A stretch of DNA of 45,257 bases from Conidiobolus incongruus B7586 (taxonomy: Eukaryota > Entomophthoromycota > Entomophthoromycetes > Entomophthorales > Conidiobolaceae): the NCBI GenBank assembly GCA_000697335.1, contig JNEM01013142.1, positions 1 to 45,257 on the forward strand. Reading direction: 5' to 3'. The translations under genes and the position numbers were made by a program. Positions within the stretch are counted from its first letter, which is position 1. Every line of letters starts with the position of its first letter. This document shows positions 44,720 to 45,257 of the stretch, one piece after another. A model generated the notes under the pieces. That model had not been told where the DNA came from. It did no database searches and saw only the letters and a program-made list of their open reading frames with translations.

Positions 44720-45257
44720 TTAAAATTATTTAAAATTCACAAACAGTTTTTAATAATAAAGCATTATCTAAATCAATAATTTATCACTAGGTAAATTATT
44801 TTAAAGTTAAAAAAACTACCTAAAACCTATTAAAATTTAAAAGATTAATTTTAACTATTATTTTTTTAATTATTAATAAAATAAAGAAATATATTGAAAA
44901 GTATCTTTTTATTTTAATAAAAGAATTATTAAGACACTTTAATATTAATCACATAAGCATTTTATATATATTAAAGTTTAAATTAAAATTAATTAATAAA
45001 AATATAAAATAGGTACCTTATAATTTAACTAAAACTTAAAAAAAAGCTAAAATAGTTATTATTAAACAAAACTTACTAAAATATAACTAGAAATTAAAGC
45101 TTTTATAATAAATTATTATAATTGATGAATCTTAAGTTTTTTTGTATAATCTTTTATTAAAACATAAATTAAAGTGTTAGATTAAGTTAAATCAATCCCC
45201 TTTATAAATTCCTTTAAATAAATATTTTATAGATAAGTAAATATTAATTATTATAAT
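44720..45257 (+). mobile_element. Second decayed mariner-like transposon, cut by window end
   Basis: One plus-strand frame shows the middle of a mariner/IS630-type transposase interrupted by many TAA and TAG codons. Visible pieces are ELLRHFNINHISILYIL (about 44923-44973), VPYNLTKT, stop, KKAKIVIIKQNLL (about 45014-45077), and IIIIDES, stop, VFLYN (about 45115-45153). The last corresponds to the family's GDESW.FLYDPETK segment holding the first catalytic aspartate; the stop stands at the Trp position. The third-aspartate region would lie past the window edge. The left end and any inverted repeat were not identified. It is distinct from, and even more A/T-degraded than, the copy at 10.5-11.9 kb. 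Confidence 0.55.

Noticed and set aside
1-45257. CRISPR arrays, operons or prokaryotic mobile islands
   Set aside because: No spaced repeats or operon-like packing were seen; genes are intron-bearing and eukaryotic.

Overview
The window looks like nuclear DNA of a very AT-rich, probably early-diverging fungus. The intact genes are typically fungal or eukaryotic: OGG1, CK2 beta, an Eaf6-type NuA4 subunit, a DUF1295 reductase-like protein, an MFSD5-type transporter and a YcnI-domain surface protein. I could resolve 22 spliceosomal introns, 45-93 nt long and mostly 45-61 nt, with GTAA/GTAT donors and TAG acceptors. Real genes end in ordinary TAA, TAG or TGA and have no internal stops, so the standard code applies. 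The exact lineage (for example Entomophthorales or relatives) is a guess from composition and gene style.

Layout. 1-5.1 kb: one soluble helical protein gene (minus) in empty AT-rich DNA. 5.2-7.1 kb: a decayed YIL108W-type metallopeptidase gene with a jacalin-like lectin tail. 8.7-10.3 kb: an intact six-exon MFSD5-like transporter. 10.5-11.9 kb: a decayed mariner transposon (minus). 15.3-19.2 kb: two almost identical secreted knottin genes plus a broken third relative. 19.2-19.7 kb: a GC-richer, hairpin-rich, apparently non-coding island. 21.0-27.8 kb: a solo LTR and a long-dead Ty3/gypsy chromovirus. 28.5-28.8 kb: traces of a membrane-protein gene. 29.4-34.9 kb: an HhH nuclear-type protein, CK2 beta (both minus), a coding relic, and OGG1 (plus). 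36.1-36.8 kb: the YcnI-domain protein (minus). 37.2-37.7 kb: an unidentified decayed coding region (minus). 39.1-39.6 kb: a SINE-like insertion with a perfect 15-bp target duplication. 39.7-40.5 kb: EAF6-like gene (plus). 41.5-42.6 kb: DUF1295 protein (minus). 44.7-45.26 kb: start of a second mariner-like relic, cut by the window edge.

The intact genes are mostly unrelated housekeeping functions: DNA repair, kinase regulation, chromatin acetylation, membrane transport and lipid-type reduction. They do not form a cluster. The two loci with accessory flavour are the knottin array and the copper-type YcnI surface protein. Much of the rest is decaying DNA: several gene relics and both mariner relics carry stops of the kind C-to-T/G-to-A change produces, and the two LTRs of the chromovirus differ almost only by transitions. 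I found no convincing multi-gene undescribed system. The best leads are the knottin pair, the structured island, the SINE-like insert and the YcnI protein.
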